Shown here: one piece after another, positions 42,409 through 54,261 of the stretch | How positions within the stretch are numbered: the stretch's first letter is position 1 | Layout: each line of letters opens with the position of its first letter | Assembly (NCBI GenBank): GCA_947095535.1 | Contig: OX352773.1 | Location: 111,979,950 to 112,043,949 of the forward strand | Origin: Poecilobothrus nobilitatus | Lineage: Eukaryota > Arthropoda > Insecta > Diptera > Dolichopodidae | DNA: 64,000 nucleotides | Direction of reading: 5' to 3' | Notes under the pieces: model-generated | Told to the model about the DNA's origin: nothing | Database searches by the model: none | Seen by the model: the letters and a program-made list of their open reading frames with translations, nothing else | Made by a program: the position numbers and the translations under genes

Positions 42409-45125
42409 TCAATTTAAATGTGAAGGTGTGCATGTTACTGCATTTTTTAATTTCTCAGGAAGACTGTTATAAATTCTTATTGAAGAGCAAAAATTACTGT
42501 TTTTAGCCAATTCAGTTCTAGTTTTTTTATGACATAACTTTACCATATTTCTTGTGTTATAGTTGTGAATATTCCTTCTCTTTTGTAATAACGTTTTGCT
42601 TTTAGTGACACAATTTTCTATTTTATGAATTATTTTAGCTTTTTCTACAATTATTAATTCATCTAATTTAAGGAATCCAGTATTTTTGTATAGATTATCA
42701 GATGGAGTACGCCAATTCACCCTGTATAGTATCTTGACTGCTTTATTTATTATTATGTTTATTTTATTCTTTAATGTATTTGTACAACATGACCATGTCG
42801 CCACATTGTATCGTACATGAGACATAATGTGCTCATGAAATAATAATTTAGCTGATTTGTCATCTAATATGATACCGCTTTTTCTAATAGCACCTAGTAA
42901 TGGCATTACCTTTTTTAATATGTAATTAACATGATCTCTCTAGGATAATTTTATAATACCGAGATATTTATAACTTTGTTCTCTTATAATTTCTCTGCTA
43001 TCAATACAAATTTTGGGATTGATATCAGGTTTGTTGCATCGTTTAAAAATCATGTACTTTGTTTTTTCAATGTTCACTGTTAATTTATTTCCATTTACTC
43101 ATTTCATATATTTTTTCAAATCCTCATTTGCCAATTCTTCTAATAACTCAGCTTTTTTTGCTGAATAGATGAGCAATGTATCATCAGCAAATATTTTATA
43201 ATCAGATTTTACATTAGCAAATTGCATATTATGTACATTCAATAGATATAATGTAGGACCAAGAAGCGACCCTTGTGGCACTCCTATAGTTATATCACGT
43301 TCAATACTACACCATTAACTTTTATTTTGATAAATCTGTTTTGTAAATAAGCTCTCAGTAATTCATGAGGCAACCCTCTTATTCCGATTTCATGTATTCT
43401 GTTCAACAATATCTGATGGTCCACTGTATCGAATGCTTTACTTAAGTCAACAAAGACCGAGCATATATAGTTTCCTTTATCGAGATTATCAACAATAGAT
43501 CTTACAGAATCGTTGATAGCTACATCAGTGCCATGCGATTTTTGGAATTCAAATTGATTAATATCAAATCCCCCTGAACATTTAATAAATTCACATATTA
43601 TTTTATTATTTTTTCAAATATTTTACTCATACAGCTAGTAAGTGTTATAGGCCGATAATTAGATGTATCTAAAGGAGAACCACTTTTGTATATTGGAATC
43701 ACAGTACTATATTTTAATGAATTAGGATAATATCCTGTGCGAAAACCATCATTAACAAAATTACTAATTAACGAAGATATTATATTAGCAACAACTTTTA
43801 AATCTTTTGCTGCTATATTATCTGACCCAGGTTAATTATCTTTTAGATTCATAATAACATTATACACTTCTTGATCATTACTAGGTACCAGAAATATGGA
43901 ACGTTCATTTATTGTGTTTTTTATTATATTTACTTCTTTAGTTTGAGTTTTATCTGCTAATTTTCTATCAGCATTACTAAAATAGTCATTAAAGCCGTTG
44001 GCTATGTCTTTGTTATTAATTAACAGTTCACTATTATGTCGTATTTACTTAATTATTTTGTAACAATCTGATTTTTGGTTTATAATCTGAGAATTCAAGA
44101 CATTCCATATCTAGTGTTAGAGCCAGCTGCGTGCAATTTTCTATTAAAATAAATTTGCTTTGCTTTTTTTTATCACTGCATTAACCATATTTTTACTCTA
44201 TTGTAATTTACCTTATACTCCACATTATTAGAATACTTGTTATATTTCTTATACAAGTTATTTCTAGATTCAATTTGCTTTAAGATTTCTTTCGACATCC
44301 AATGATTATTTTTTCTAATTCTAATGTTCGTAACACTTGTACAAATGTCTCTGAAATAATTTATAGCTTCAATCAATTCATCAACATTTATGTAATTATG
44401 ACTACGTAAGTAACATTCTAACAACTATGCGTATTTATGATAGTTTGTATGAGTTATTTGCTTGCACACAATCGTTTCAAGTTTTCTAAGAACTGCTTTA
44501 ACTTCAACATAGACTGCTTTATGATCTAAGTTTGGAATATCATACATAGTGATATCAAAACCAAATCGATTCGTGTTTAGATCTGAAAGAACATCATCTA
44601 TTAATGTCGCCGAGTTTAATGTAATTTTTCTAGCATTACTAACATCATTTATATTTTTTACATTAACCAAATTAACATCCAGCATATCCATATAGATTAC
44701 ATCCGTTACAGAGAGTAAATCAATGTTAGTATCACCAATCACAATTATGTTTTTATACTTAACAAATAGCTGATCTAGATGTGAATAAATGCATAATTGT
44801 TCTCATTCGGGCTTTTGTAACACACGGCGATATTAATAGTAGGCTTGGTATCGTATAGGCTTGGTATTGAAGGAGTTAGATACTTCCAAAATTTTATGAC
44901 TAATATTTTGCTTTATATATATTGCAGCCCCGCCTCCTCTGCTCAAGTTATTAGAGATAAAGGATGCTGTATATCCAGGAATATTAAAGTACTTTACTTC
45001 TTCGGAATATATCCAAGTTTCCTCGACTATGATTATATTAAAACCAGTTTTAATTTTTAAGAATGTCTCAATCTCGTGCAGATTTTTTCTCAAACTTCTA
45101 GCATTAAATCTTCATATTCATAACC
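42409..45125 (-). pseudogene. N2 ORF2 (endonuclease + RT), many breaks
   Basis: Endonuclease pieces: FNARSLRKNLHEIETFL, IVEETWIYSEEVKYFNIPGY, RGGGAAIYIKQ (45,093-44,833); IGDTNIDLL and LDHKAVYVEV (44,742-44,425, Leu where the catalytic SDH Ser is usual). RT pieces: SVFVDLSKAFDTVDHQILL (near 43,450), MPQGSLLGPTLYLLNV and KIFADDTLLIYSA (43,281-43,099). The C-terminal segment (42,906-42,409) has HEHIMSHVRYNVATWSCC and NIHNYNTRNMVKLCHKK. FADD is kept, but at least five stops or shifts disable it. Confidence 0.8.
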
Positions 45126-45132
45126 TAATGGA

Positions 45133-46830
45133 TTATGGATTTCCAATTATATAATTTTGCCATGATTCTGTAATTCTCTGCAGATGCTCTCTGTATTTAT
45201 TATCTACATGTCTCCTAAAATGAGCTAGATCTTGTAATACTTCTTTTCGAGCTATTCCTGTAGTTTCGTGATAACTAAAGTATAACTTAGAAAGTTCTTG
45301 ATAGTTATTTGGCAATCCTTCTTAATGTATAAGCACTTTTAGACTAGTTTGCGTCATACCCTCATAACAGATATCATCATGATCATGAAAATACCATAAA
45401 AATAATCTAACATTGTTGTATATTCTGTGTTCTCTTAATCGAGAAGTAGCATAAACATTGTCACCAGATATAATTGCATTTCTTGTTAATCTGACAATCG
45501 GTGGAGCTAGCGGATTTATAAAGCTTTTTCTATTAGACATTTCAATATCACTGCTTGCCAGATTTATCGTTTCACTCTTAATTCAATTAGCATATTTAGT
45601 TGTTGGAACTTCAGACTGGCTTACATCTTCAGCATTAACTTTATGAATTTTCATATTATTATTATTATTAACATTATTGTTATTATTGATATTATTAATA
45701 TTTTGATTATTGCTATTATTTTCAATCTGATAATTTTCATTGTTGATATCTGTTGACACTATATCATTTGCCACTATATCTTTATCAGAATTAAATTTAT
45801 TATTATAACTGTTATTACTAACTTGAAGGGCGCAAATTTTCTTGTCGATATTTTTCTTCTTTTCGAAAGTTAATAATTTAAGTATAACACTGCTTTTTTT
45901 ACTGATAACAGATTTTTTATTAGATTCCTCTGTTTTTGTTACAATTTTTTTTATTTCCAATTTATTTTCCATATTATTAATATTATTATTATCAACATTA
46001 ATACTATTATTATTATTACTATTATTGTTATAATTATCATTATTATTATTATTATTATTCATAGTAGTGTGTTCTAGTAGTAGTGTGTTCACCTTCATAG
46101 TAGTGTGTTCTAAATTAGAATTCTGTACCTTCAGTTTCTTTATTAGATCCTCTTCAGTATATTTAACACCCATATGTACAATTTCAATTTGTGTCTTAAT
46201 TTCCGCTGGCACCTTAATTTCATAATCATCCATTTCATTTCCAAGTTCATTTATTATTTTATCACGTTCTTCTTTAGTTTCAGTTTCAATAAGAACCGTT
46301 CCATTTTTTCTATTTTCCACATTTTTTATTTTTAAGTTTATTGCATCAACTTTTTTATTTAGTTCCATTTTGGTTATTTACATTTTTGTTTTTGTTTTGG
46401 TTTAATAACTAGTGGTACACCTTTTTTTTATTGGAGACATAGTTTTATTGTTAACGCTTGCACTTTTTAATATTTTAGCAAATGAAATATTTTGACCCAT
46501 ATTTTAATTTTTTTTATTTTCGCTGTTTAAAATTTTTAATTTAGTACAAAGTTCATTGTTCTTAGATATAGTATTTTTTATATTAGCATTAATATTTTCA
46601 CTCTCCGATTTAAATATATCTGTTAGTTAGTTAGTTATAAATTTAATATTTGAATTCACATTTAATATTCCAATTACTGACTGGTCTAATCCCGAGCATT
46701 TATGTTGACAGTGATATAACATATTCATACTGGCTTGATAATCCAAGCATGATTCACAAAAAAAATACTGAGCCAGGAACGGAGAGTACCACCCTCTAGG
46801 AGCATTTAGACAAATAATTTTTAAAACGTA
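45133..46830 (-). pseudogene. N2 ORF1, two nonsense codons
   Basis: N-terminal Cys/His finger (FFCESCLDYQ, YHCQHKCSGLDQSVIG; 46,896-46,627) of PHD-like spacing, then a stop near 46,624 and a coiled segment. The main frame (46,368-45,583) has VLIETETKEERDKIINELGN and TQIEIVHMGVKYTEEDLIKK, shared with N1, then long Asn runs encoded by AAT repeats. The C-terminal block (45,540-45,133) is interrupted by one TAA at 45,322 and contains SFINPLAPPIVR, MTQTSLKVLI and YHETTGIARKEVLQDL. It probably binds element RNA. Confidence 0.75.
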
Positions 46831-47665
46831 AAATGTGATAGAGGATTTCATGGAATTTATTTTAAAATTAAGGAAGGAATTCAAAAAGATTGTCATAATT
46901 GCTCATAATGCATCAGTTTATTCTGAAGTATATACTCAATAAAACTGTACTTGAACGACAGTTAATTATGAGATACAAAAATTATTGTTATGATAATTAA
47001 TAATTTAATTTTATTGAATCTATGAATTACTTTCCTATGGCCTTTGCAAAATTATAAAAAGCTTTTAATTTATCGATCAATTTGAAAAAGAGTTATTTTC
47101 CATATCTATTTAATAATTCCACATCTAAGTAATGAATTTTTAATGTCGTATAAACAAAGTAGAAACTCAGAACTTAATATGGGGAAAGATATTTTAGAAT
47201 GCTGTAAAAATGATGTTGAAATTCAAACTAAAGCATGTCTGGTTTTCAGAAATTTTTTTTTAGAAGAATGTAACGTTGAACCGTTTTTAGAAGCAACAAC
47301 AATAGATTCTGCCAGTAATCTTGTATATAAAAGAAACTTTCTCAAATCGAATACTATAGATAACAAAGAAAAGGATATAGGATGGTAGATAATCAGTCAA
47401 AAATTGCCATGCAATGGTTTATTGGGAAGAAGATTTGAGACAAATTTATTTGAAATGTGCTTTTAATGGAAAAGAAAAACAAATTGGAAATGTTAAAGTC
47501 GATGGATTTTGCGAAGAAACTAAAGAAATATTTGAATTTTACGGTTGCTATTATCATGGATATCCAAAATGTTTAACAAACCAGAGGGATATACCATTGC
47601 ATAATAACGCTGGCGATACTTTGAATCTAAGATAAGAAAAAACGTTAATAAGATCAGAGCTTATA

Positions 47666-49790
47666 AATTTACCATGGATTTGACTTGTATGTTCCTCGAG
47701 TTCGTGATAGAAATATCAATTCAAGCCCACCATGGTATGATGGTGAAATAAGAACTGCATATTTAAAAAATAAGGATAATACTTCTTATTCAAATTTTTT
47801 AAATTTATTTACCGTATTCAAATCCTTACTGTGTCTTAAATATGAAGCTTATATTAGTAAAATTGCTTCGCAACTTCGTTCAGATCCCAAATCTTTTTGT
47901 AAGCTTTTAAATTCAAAACGTAAAACCGATCAATATCCAAATTATATGTCATACAAGGATCAGAATGCTAACGACTAAATTATTATATCTAACTATTTTA
48001 AAGATTTCTTCGCCGGTAGTTATTCTACTTCTTCGTTCGATATTGATGAATCTAATTTTAATCATTTGGAAGGAATCACTTGGAAAAGTTTACCTCTTCA
48101 AAATATTAATTTTACACCAGCCCCGATACAGCTTTATCTAACTAAATTGGGTGATAATTTTGCTCCTGGACCAGATAATCTCCCAGAAATTATTTTAAAG
48201 CGTTGCGCCGATTCCATATCTAATCCTATAGTATTTATTAATACTTTTTAATAAATCTTTTGTTTCTGGGGTTTTTCCTAATTTATTAAAAGAATCATAC
48301 ATAAGGCCAGTTCATAAAAAAGATTCAAAAAGTAATGTTGAGAAATATAGGCATATTGCTAAACTATGTAGTTTGCCGAAAGTGTTCGAGCTTATGGTCT
48401 TTGATGAAATTTATGATTATTGTTCTGATTTTATAGTGCGTGATCAACATGGATTTGTAAAAAAGAGATTAACTATAACTAACCTTACAGAAATAGCTTC
48501 AACTATTTTGAAAACAATGGAAGTTGGGCGCCAAACCGACACTGACTGAAGTAAAGCGTTTGATCTTCTTCCTCATAGTGTAATTCTCTATAAATCGAGA
48601 AAATATGGTTTCCCGTATTTCCTAATTAACTGGATTGACTCATACTTAAATAACCGTAGCTATAGTGTTCTTTTCAGAACAGCAATTTCAGCATCTTTTG
48701 TTGCTAATTCTGGAGTACAACAGGGTAGTCATCTTGGACCATTGTTGTTTATTATCTCAATAAATTATGTTACTAAGATTATTCAGAACAGTTCCATAAA
48801 AATTTACGGGGACGATATGAAAATCTTTAAAGAAGTGTGCTCAATGAATGATGCAGACTCTTTCCAAAAAGATCTTAATAACTTTATGAACTGATGTAAA
48901 TGTAACAATCTTATTTTAAACATTGATAAAGGTGCTGTCATTACATTTACCCGCTCCTTAAACTTAATCACAACTAATTACACTTTTAATAACAACATAA
49001 TAAAAAGAGTCACTGAATTTAATGATCTTGGGGTAGCTTTTGATTGTAAACTTACCTTTAATTAACAAGATTATTTGTAAAGCAAACTCAATGCTAGGTT
49101 TTGTAAAAAGATGGTCTAGAGAATTTAATGACCCATATATTATAAAATTTCTTTACACGACTTTAGTTCGACTTATTCTGGAGTATACAAATCAGGTCTT
49201 GTCTCCACACTATCATCAACATTTTGTTAGAATGCAAGCAATACAAAGAAATTTGCTAAGGTTCGCCTTAAGAAATCTAAATGGAGTTATTCCCCTTATA
49301 TTGCCTCCATATGTCAATCTTCTCAAATTACTTGACATGAATACTTTAGAATGTAGACGAACAGTCATGGGTATTGTTTTTATTACCAGGTATTTCATAA
49401 TTATATAGATTCACACTACCTTAACAACATATTAATTAACTCAATCAACACACGAACACGTTTTAGGTCCGAAAACATATTTTCGATTAGATACCATAGG
49501 ACTAATTACGGCAAATACGAGCCGATTAATAGAATGTTGATGAATGTGAATCAATACAAAACTATTATAAATATAAACATGAGTAAAGATGTAATAAAAA
49601 TATCACTATTCAAAACAATTCCGTAATTGAGTAAAAATTTTGTGAAATGTTAAATATAAATTATTTTTTTTTATAAATAAATTTTTCTTTTTATAACCTT
49701 AATATTAATTTTAGATTAAGTTATCTAAATGTAATATGTAAATGCTTCAATTAAGTAATAAATAAATAAATAAATAAATTAACCAGTTCG
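47666..49790 (+). mobile_element. Non-LTR element N4, 5'-truncated RT fragment
   Basis: Segments: VPRVRDRNINSSPPWYDGEI and RSDPKSFCKLLNSKRKTDQY (47,685-47,978), NFAPGPDNLPEIILKRCADS (48,066-48,251), NSGVQQGSHLGPLLFII and IKIYGDDMKIFKEV (about 48,700-48,830; the catalytic YGDD is kept), then KANSMLGFVKRWSREFNDPY and ILEYTNQVLSPHYHQHFVRM (49,040-49,408). It ends in a TAAA-repeat tail (49,757-49,787). Stops and shifts are frequent. The group is APE-type (Jockey/I superfamily); the endonuclease is missing. Confidence 0.8.
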
Positions 49791-50214
49791 ATATTTTTGG
49801 TTTCCTGTTTGTTTCCTTTTTATTCATATTTTTTGAACATTCTTAATAAAAAAATAAAAAAATACGTTACACGACATGCAGTCAGTTAATTAATGACCTT
49901 CGTTTTCTCTTTTCTTCTATAAATTCTTAAAGTAGAAAAACACAAATATGTCTATCTATATATTATATGTCTATCTTAATCTATTTAGTAGAGACCACAT
50001 TTTTATGTAAGCATGCATCCTTTAAATGCAAACATTTTTTTTTCAATTTTAAAGATGCTCTGTAGAGATTTAAAAATAAAAAAAAAATTTCTGTTTCCTA
50101 TGTTCATATAAGAAATGTTCTTACTATTTTTATATGTACGCCTAGTATTTAAACCAGTTATACCCTTTTGTTTATTAAGAGCCCCCCTAAACAAGTTCTT
50201 GATCTACTAAGCAG
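49791..50214. other. Spacer resembling the Polinton right-end region
   Basis: The words GTTCGATATTTTTGGTTTCC and TTGAACATTCTTA near 49,795-49,850 resemble GTTAGATATTTTTTTGATTTC and CAACATTCTTACAT at 40,710-40,760. No gene is seen. Confidence 0.35.
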
Positions 50215-51908
50215 GCATGACCACCATTAAACCCATCAATCAAAATGTAGGTCAGGATGACGTGCGATATGGGTTATGTTTTTCCCATTACAAAGTGCAG
50301 GGTTACCTACTCATACTGTTCCACCTTTCTCATCTTGTTAAAAATCCCACTAGCATCCCGGACCGTGCTGATCATGAAGGTCACCTCTAGGATCTGTTTC
50401 CAAACACAAACCCTGGAAAATATGTAGTTTCAGTTGGTTGCCCCTTGGGTAATTCCAACCATTGTTTTGTTAACACAAGTTTCCGGGTAACCCAATATCC
50501 AGCGGGAGGTTCGGTCCCAAAAAAATAGTTTGGCATTACAACAGTACCGCCTAAGAAGGTCTTAACAAATTTTTTAGAACCTTTGATTGGTCATTCTGCT
50601 TCCTTAACAGAAATGTTAACTTTGCTGCAAATGCGATTAGTGAAACTATTTTACTTGGAATGAGGTTATTCATTCCTCATTTCATGAAATCTGTTAAGAG
50701 AAGGCCCAAATCTTGGTTTAATCGCATTTGCAAAGAAGCCATTTTTATTTAGAAGCCTCATTATTTAGAAAGAAGAGGCTTTTAAACTGTACCGAAACAA
50801 TAGGTCGAAGGCGCGCAAGGCCAACTATATAGTGGTTAGAGACAGATGCAAGAGAGTTATCAACAAGCAAAAATTCTTTTACAACCAACGGTTGAAACGT
50901 AAAATCATCCACATGCCAAGAATAGCAAATCCTTTTGGACATTTGCCAAAAGTCTAAAAGAAGACGTTAGAGGGTCTTCTGTTCAACCACTTGTTGATAA
51001 TAATAATAGAACAGTATCAGATTCTAAAGAGAAGGCGGACTTATTTGGCCAGCAGTTTGCTTTCAATTCGATAGCACCACAGTCAGCTCAGATGGCACTT
51101 TCTGTTCCAGGAATTGGCTGCTCCTTTGGTAAAATTTACTTTAGGGCGGGGGCGGTAATGAAAAACATTGATACAAATAAGTCAGCCGGTCCAGATGGTA
51201 TAACCATCATGGAGCTTAAAAATACCTACTCCAGTATTTCAAAACCTCTGCGCAACCTTTTCTACCTCTCTTTCACTTCGGGTATTTATCCTACTCAATG
51301 GAAGGTTTCACAGGTTTTTCCAATTCCCAAAAAACGTAATAAAAGCGATTCCTCGAACTACCACGCTATTGCTATAACTTCGGTCCTCTCCAAAGTAATG
51401 GAGAAAATTGTGAACCAAAAGCTTCTGAAATAACTGGATCAGAAAAGTCTGCTTCATGATCGTCAATAAGAGTTCAGAGTCCGTCGCTCAACCGGTGATC
51501 TAATGACTTAGCTTTGTGGGAAGCTAAGTATCAGCCTTCATCATTCTGGTGAGTCTGAAGTTGTGGCTCTTGATATTTCTAAGGCTTTCGATCGAGTTTG
51601 ACTCGATGCTATATCGGCAAAATGCAAAGCATTAGGTTTAGTTAGGGTCTTTCTAAAATGGATTGGAGATTTCCTTTCGAATCGTACGATTCGCGTACTG
51701 GTCGATGGATATCCATTTGACAAATTCAAAATAAATGCTTGTGTTCCCCAGAGATTAGTTTTATCCCCCACTCTCTTCTTAATATTTATCAATGACCCAC
51801 TTTCATTAACGTCCAATCCGATCCATAGTTTCGCAGACGATAGCACTCTTGTAGCGCCCTATGAGTTTCATAGCCCCACTAACATTAATCACCAGATTAA
51901 TACATGTG
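50215..51908 (+). mobile_element. Non-LTR element N5, fragment truncated at both ends
   Basis: It starts inside the endonuclease (VSVGCPLGNSNHCFVNTSF near 50,430, with Asn where SDH has Asp), then RPKSWFNRICKEAIF, KARKANYIVVRDRCKRVINK, and the RT segment KSAGPDGITIMELKNTYSSI / VFPIPKKRNKSDSSNYHAIA (51,092-51,433). Motif A is VVALDISKAFDRV followed by TGA 51599-51601. FADDSTLV is at about 51,830. It stops abruptly at about 51,908 with no 3' UTR or tail, against PolB. The loss of the 3' end cannot come from ordinary 5' truncation. Confidence 0.8.
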
Positions 51909-52684
51909 TATATAAAGTTATTGAGATGTGGGAATGTGAATTCCGGGAGCTAATGAGACACAATGAAAATATGAGATATTTAGAAAATCATTCATTAATT
52001 AATTTAGTTTCTTTAAATCCTCGTGATCCAATTTATGGCGGAAGAAAGGGAAATACTTACACATTTTATAAATGTAAACAAGGAGAAAAAATTAAATACA
52101 TAGATGTATCTTCCTTATACCCCTATGTTTGCAAACGAGGGAAATTTCCCATTAACCATTCTAAGATTTATGTTCTAGAAGATGTCTGCTCCAAGTTAAA
52201 CAGAATGGCTATTGACGGTATTATTAAATGTAAAATCCAACAAATCTATTACACCCCGTGTTATCTGTCAAACAAAATAATAAATGGATGTTCTCTCTAT
52301 GTAACACTTGTAGTGAACAAAAATATCAAGAAAAATTAGCATTAGTAGGAACTTGGGTAATTGAATTAAAAAACAAATTGAAAAAAGGGTATAAACTTTT
52401 AAATATTTATGAAGTTTGAGAATACGAAACAGTAAAATATGGCAATTGCAATGGTATTGATGGTTTATTCACTAAAATGATGAACAAATTTATAAAGGTT
52501 AAACTAGAAGCTTCTGGGTGGCCAATAAAATGTTAGACTCAAAAAGAAAAGGAAAAATATATTGATAGATTTTTTGAAAAGGAGAAAATTAAATTAGAAT
52601 ACGATAAACTAGTTAATAACCCTGGTTTAAGATCTTTTGCTAAGATTATTTTAAAGAAAATCAACAATTTTGAGGTGAAGGTTG

Positions 52685-52835
52685 CAAAATTTAAAAAAAA
52701 AAATTTTTTTAATTTTATAAGACCAGACAGCCTTGGCTAAGGTCAAAATTAATTTCAAATTTTTATATCGAATTTATATTTTATATGCATTGTTAATAAA
52801 GAAAAAAAAAAAAGCCACAATTATAAATCAACTTT
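52685..52835 (+). other. Small AT-rich insertion within PolB copy (c)
   Basis: The PolB reading KIILKKINNFEVKVAKF breaks into A/T homopolymers and resumes at about 52,825 with INQLFKLYELITNPSAEV. The intervening ~120 bases end in an A-run (52,801-52,812). It could be a tiny retroposed piece. No identity. Confidence 0.4.
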
Positions 52836-53330
52836 TTAAACTTTACGAGTTAATAACAAACCCCTCTGCAGAAGTATGTTAAATATTTTCAGTAAATGAA
52901 GAAAACATAGTAGTTAGCTGGAAATATAAAGAAGAAACAGTAACTTCTACATCTACTGCGATGTAAGTACAACAACACGTGCTCGTCTTCAACTTTACAG
53001 TTATCTAGAGAAGCTGCAAAGTAGAATATTATATTATGAGACCGATTCAGTGTTGTATATTAGCCGAGAAGGAGAATATGAACTGACTGATGAATTAGAA
53101 TGTTATGGTATAGGAAGTTATATTACAGAATTTGTAAGTGGTGGTCCCAAGAACTACGCCTACAAAATTTTCTGTACAAAAGATAATACAGAAAAAATTA
53201 TGTGTAAAGTTAAAGGATTCTCTCTTAGTTATGAAGCTTCTCTAAAAATTAATTTTAACAGCATAAAGTAAGCAGTTTTAAATTCATTGAATAGTGCAGA
53301 CACATACGTCATTTCAGAAAATACTCGTTG

Positions 53331-54261
53331 AAATAAAAATCATGATGTACTTACAATTCCCGAAATAAAAAATATCAACCAAAATCGGAAAAACGAAAAT
53401 TTAATGAAAATGGTAGTTTTTTACCGTATGTATATAACAAAAAAAAACAGTGTTGAAACAGTAATAAAGATTTAAACAAAAAACAAACTCTACACCTAAA
53501 AGTAGACATTATTGACATATACATATAAAGTATATACAGTTCTATACTTTCGATTTCTTTTATTACATTTCTCAGAATCTTAATAAATTCACAATAAATT
53601 CTTAACATAAACTCGTTATTACTTGTATATTGAAGTTTTTTAAAACCAGCAACTATACTATCATAGAATCATTCAACTTTTAAATTTTATTCTTTTTATA
53701 TCAATTACTTACTTTGACTAGATAATTAGTGATTTGTATACTCGTATATTAATTTAACAATAACAAAAACAAAGTCTTAATTTTTTTATATTTTTTATAT
53801 TAATTGTAATAGACATCTCTTGAGAAATTTGACTGAATTTTGAGTAAGTGAATCTGTTCATTTATTATCTTGGTTTTCTTTATGTGCATTAATTTGAAAT
53901 AATGTTTTTTTTTTTATATTAAACTTTCATTTAATTTTTTACATAGTTTTATTTATATTACCTAGAACAAAAGTTTGAAAAAAATGATTTTAGGTGTTTT
54001 TTTTTTTGTTTTTAACATTTAAAAATATAAGTGTTTTTTTTTTATGTTAAATTAATGTATTATTTAAGTATTTAACTATCTTATTGTAAGTATTACTAAT
54101 CAAATAATATTATATTATAATTTCATCATTGTAAAAATTTAAAAAAAATCAATGTAATTTCAAATATATTTATATAAAACTAACTTAATCTACTTAACCT
54201 AATCTACACTAACTTAACCTATATTATTCTTATTAGTCTGTATGGACATATATTATTGTAA
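53331..54261. other. AT-rich stretch without gene
   Basis: T-runs and AT-rich DNA. Near 54,178-54,225 a short degenerate repeat (AACTTAATCTACTTAACCTA...) appears, perhaps the 3' end of N3. No ORF with a domain. Confidence 0.45.

Larger units (their letters stand above)
42110..46845 (-). mobile_element. Non-LTR retrotransposon N2, degenerate
   Basis: Minus-strand order: ORF1 (about 46,830-45,133), ORF2 (about 45,125-42,409), a ~300-bp 3' UTR and a tail of AAAT repeats ending near 42,110 (TTTATTTATTTATTTATT on the plus strand at 42126). It is related to N1 and preserves a longer ORF1. Its 5' end abuts the PolB copy (c) exonuclease sequence at about 46,850. Confidence 0.85.
46850..53330 (+). 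pseudogene. Polinton DNA polymerase B, copy (c), split by two non-LTR fragments
   Basis: Left part (46,850-47,660): KLRKEFKKIVIIAHNA (Exo II), KTVLERQLIMRYKNYC in the next frame, then ECNVEPFLEATTIDSASNLV and FEFYGCYYHGYPKCLTNQRD. Right part (51,908-53,330): YKVIEMWECEFRELMRHNEN, LNPRDPIYGGRKGNTYTFYK, motif A YIDVSSLYPYVC, and motif C YYETDSVLYISREG, where the first Asp is Glu, then FVSGGPKNYAYKIF. Between them lie 4.2 kb of other elements. The N-terminal third is absent. It is closest to copy (b), in opposite orientation. Confidence 0.8.
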
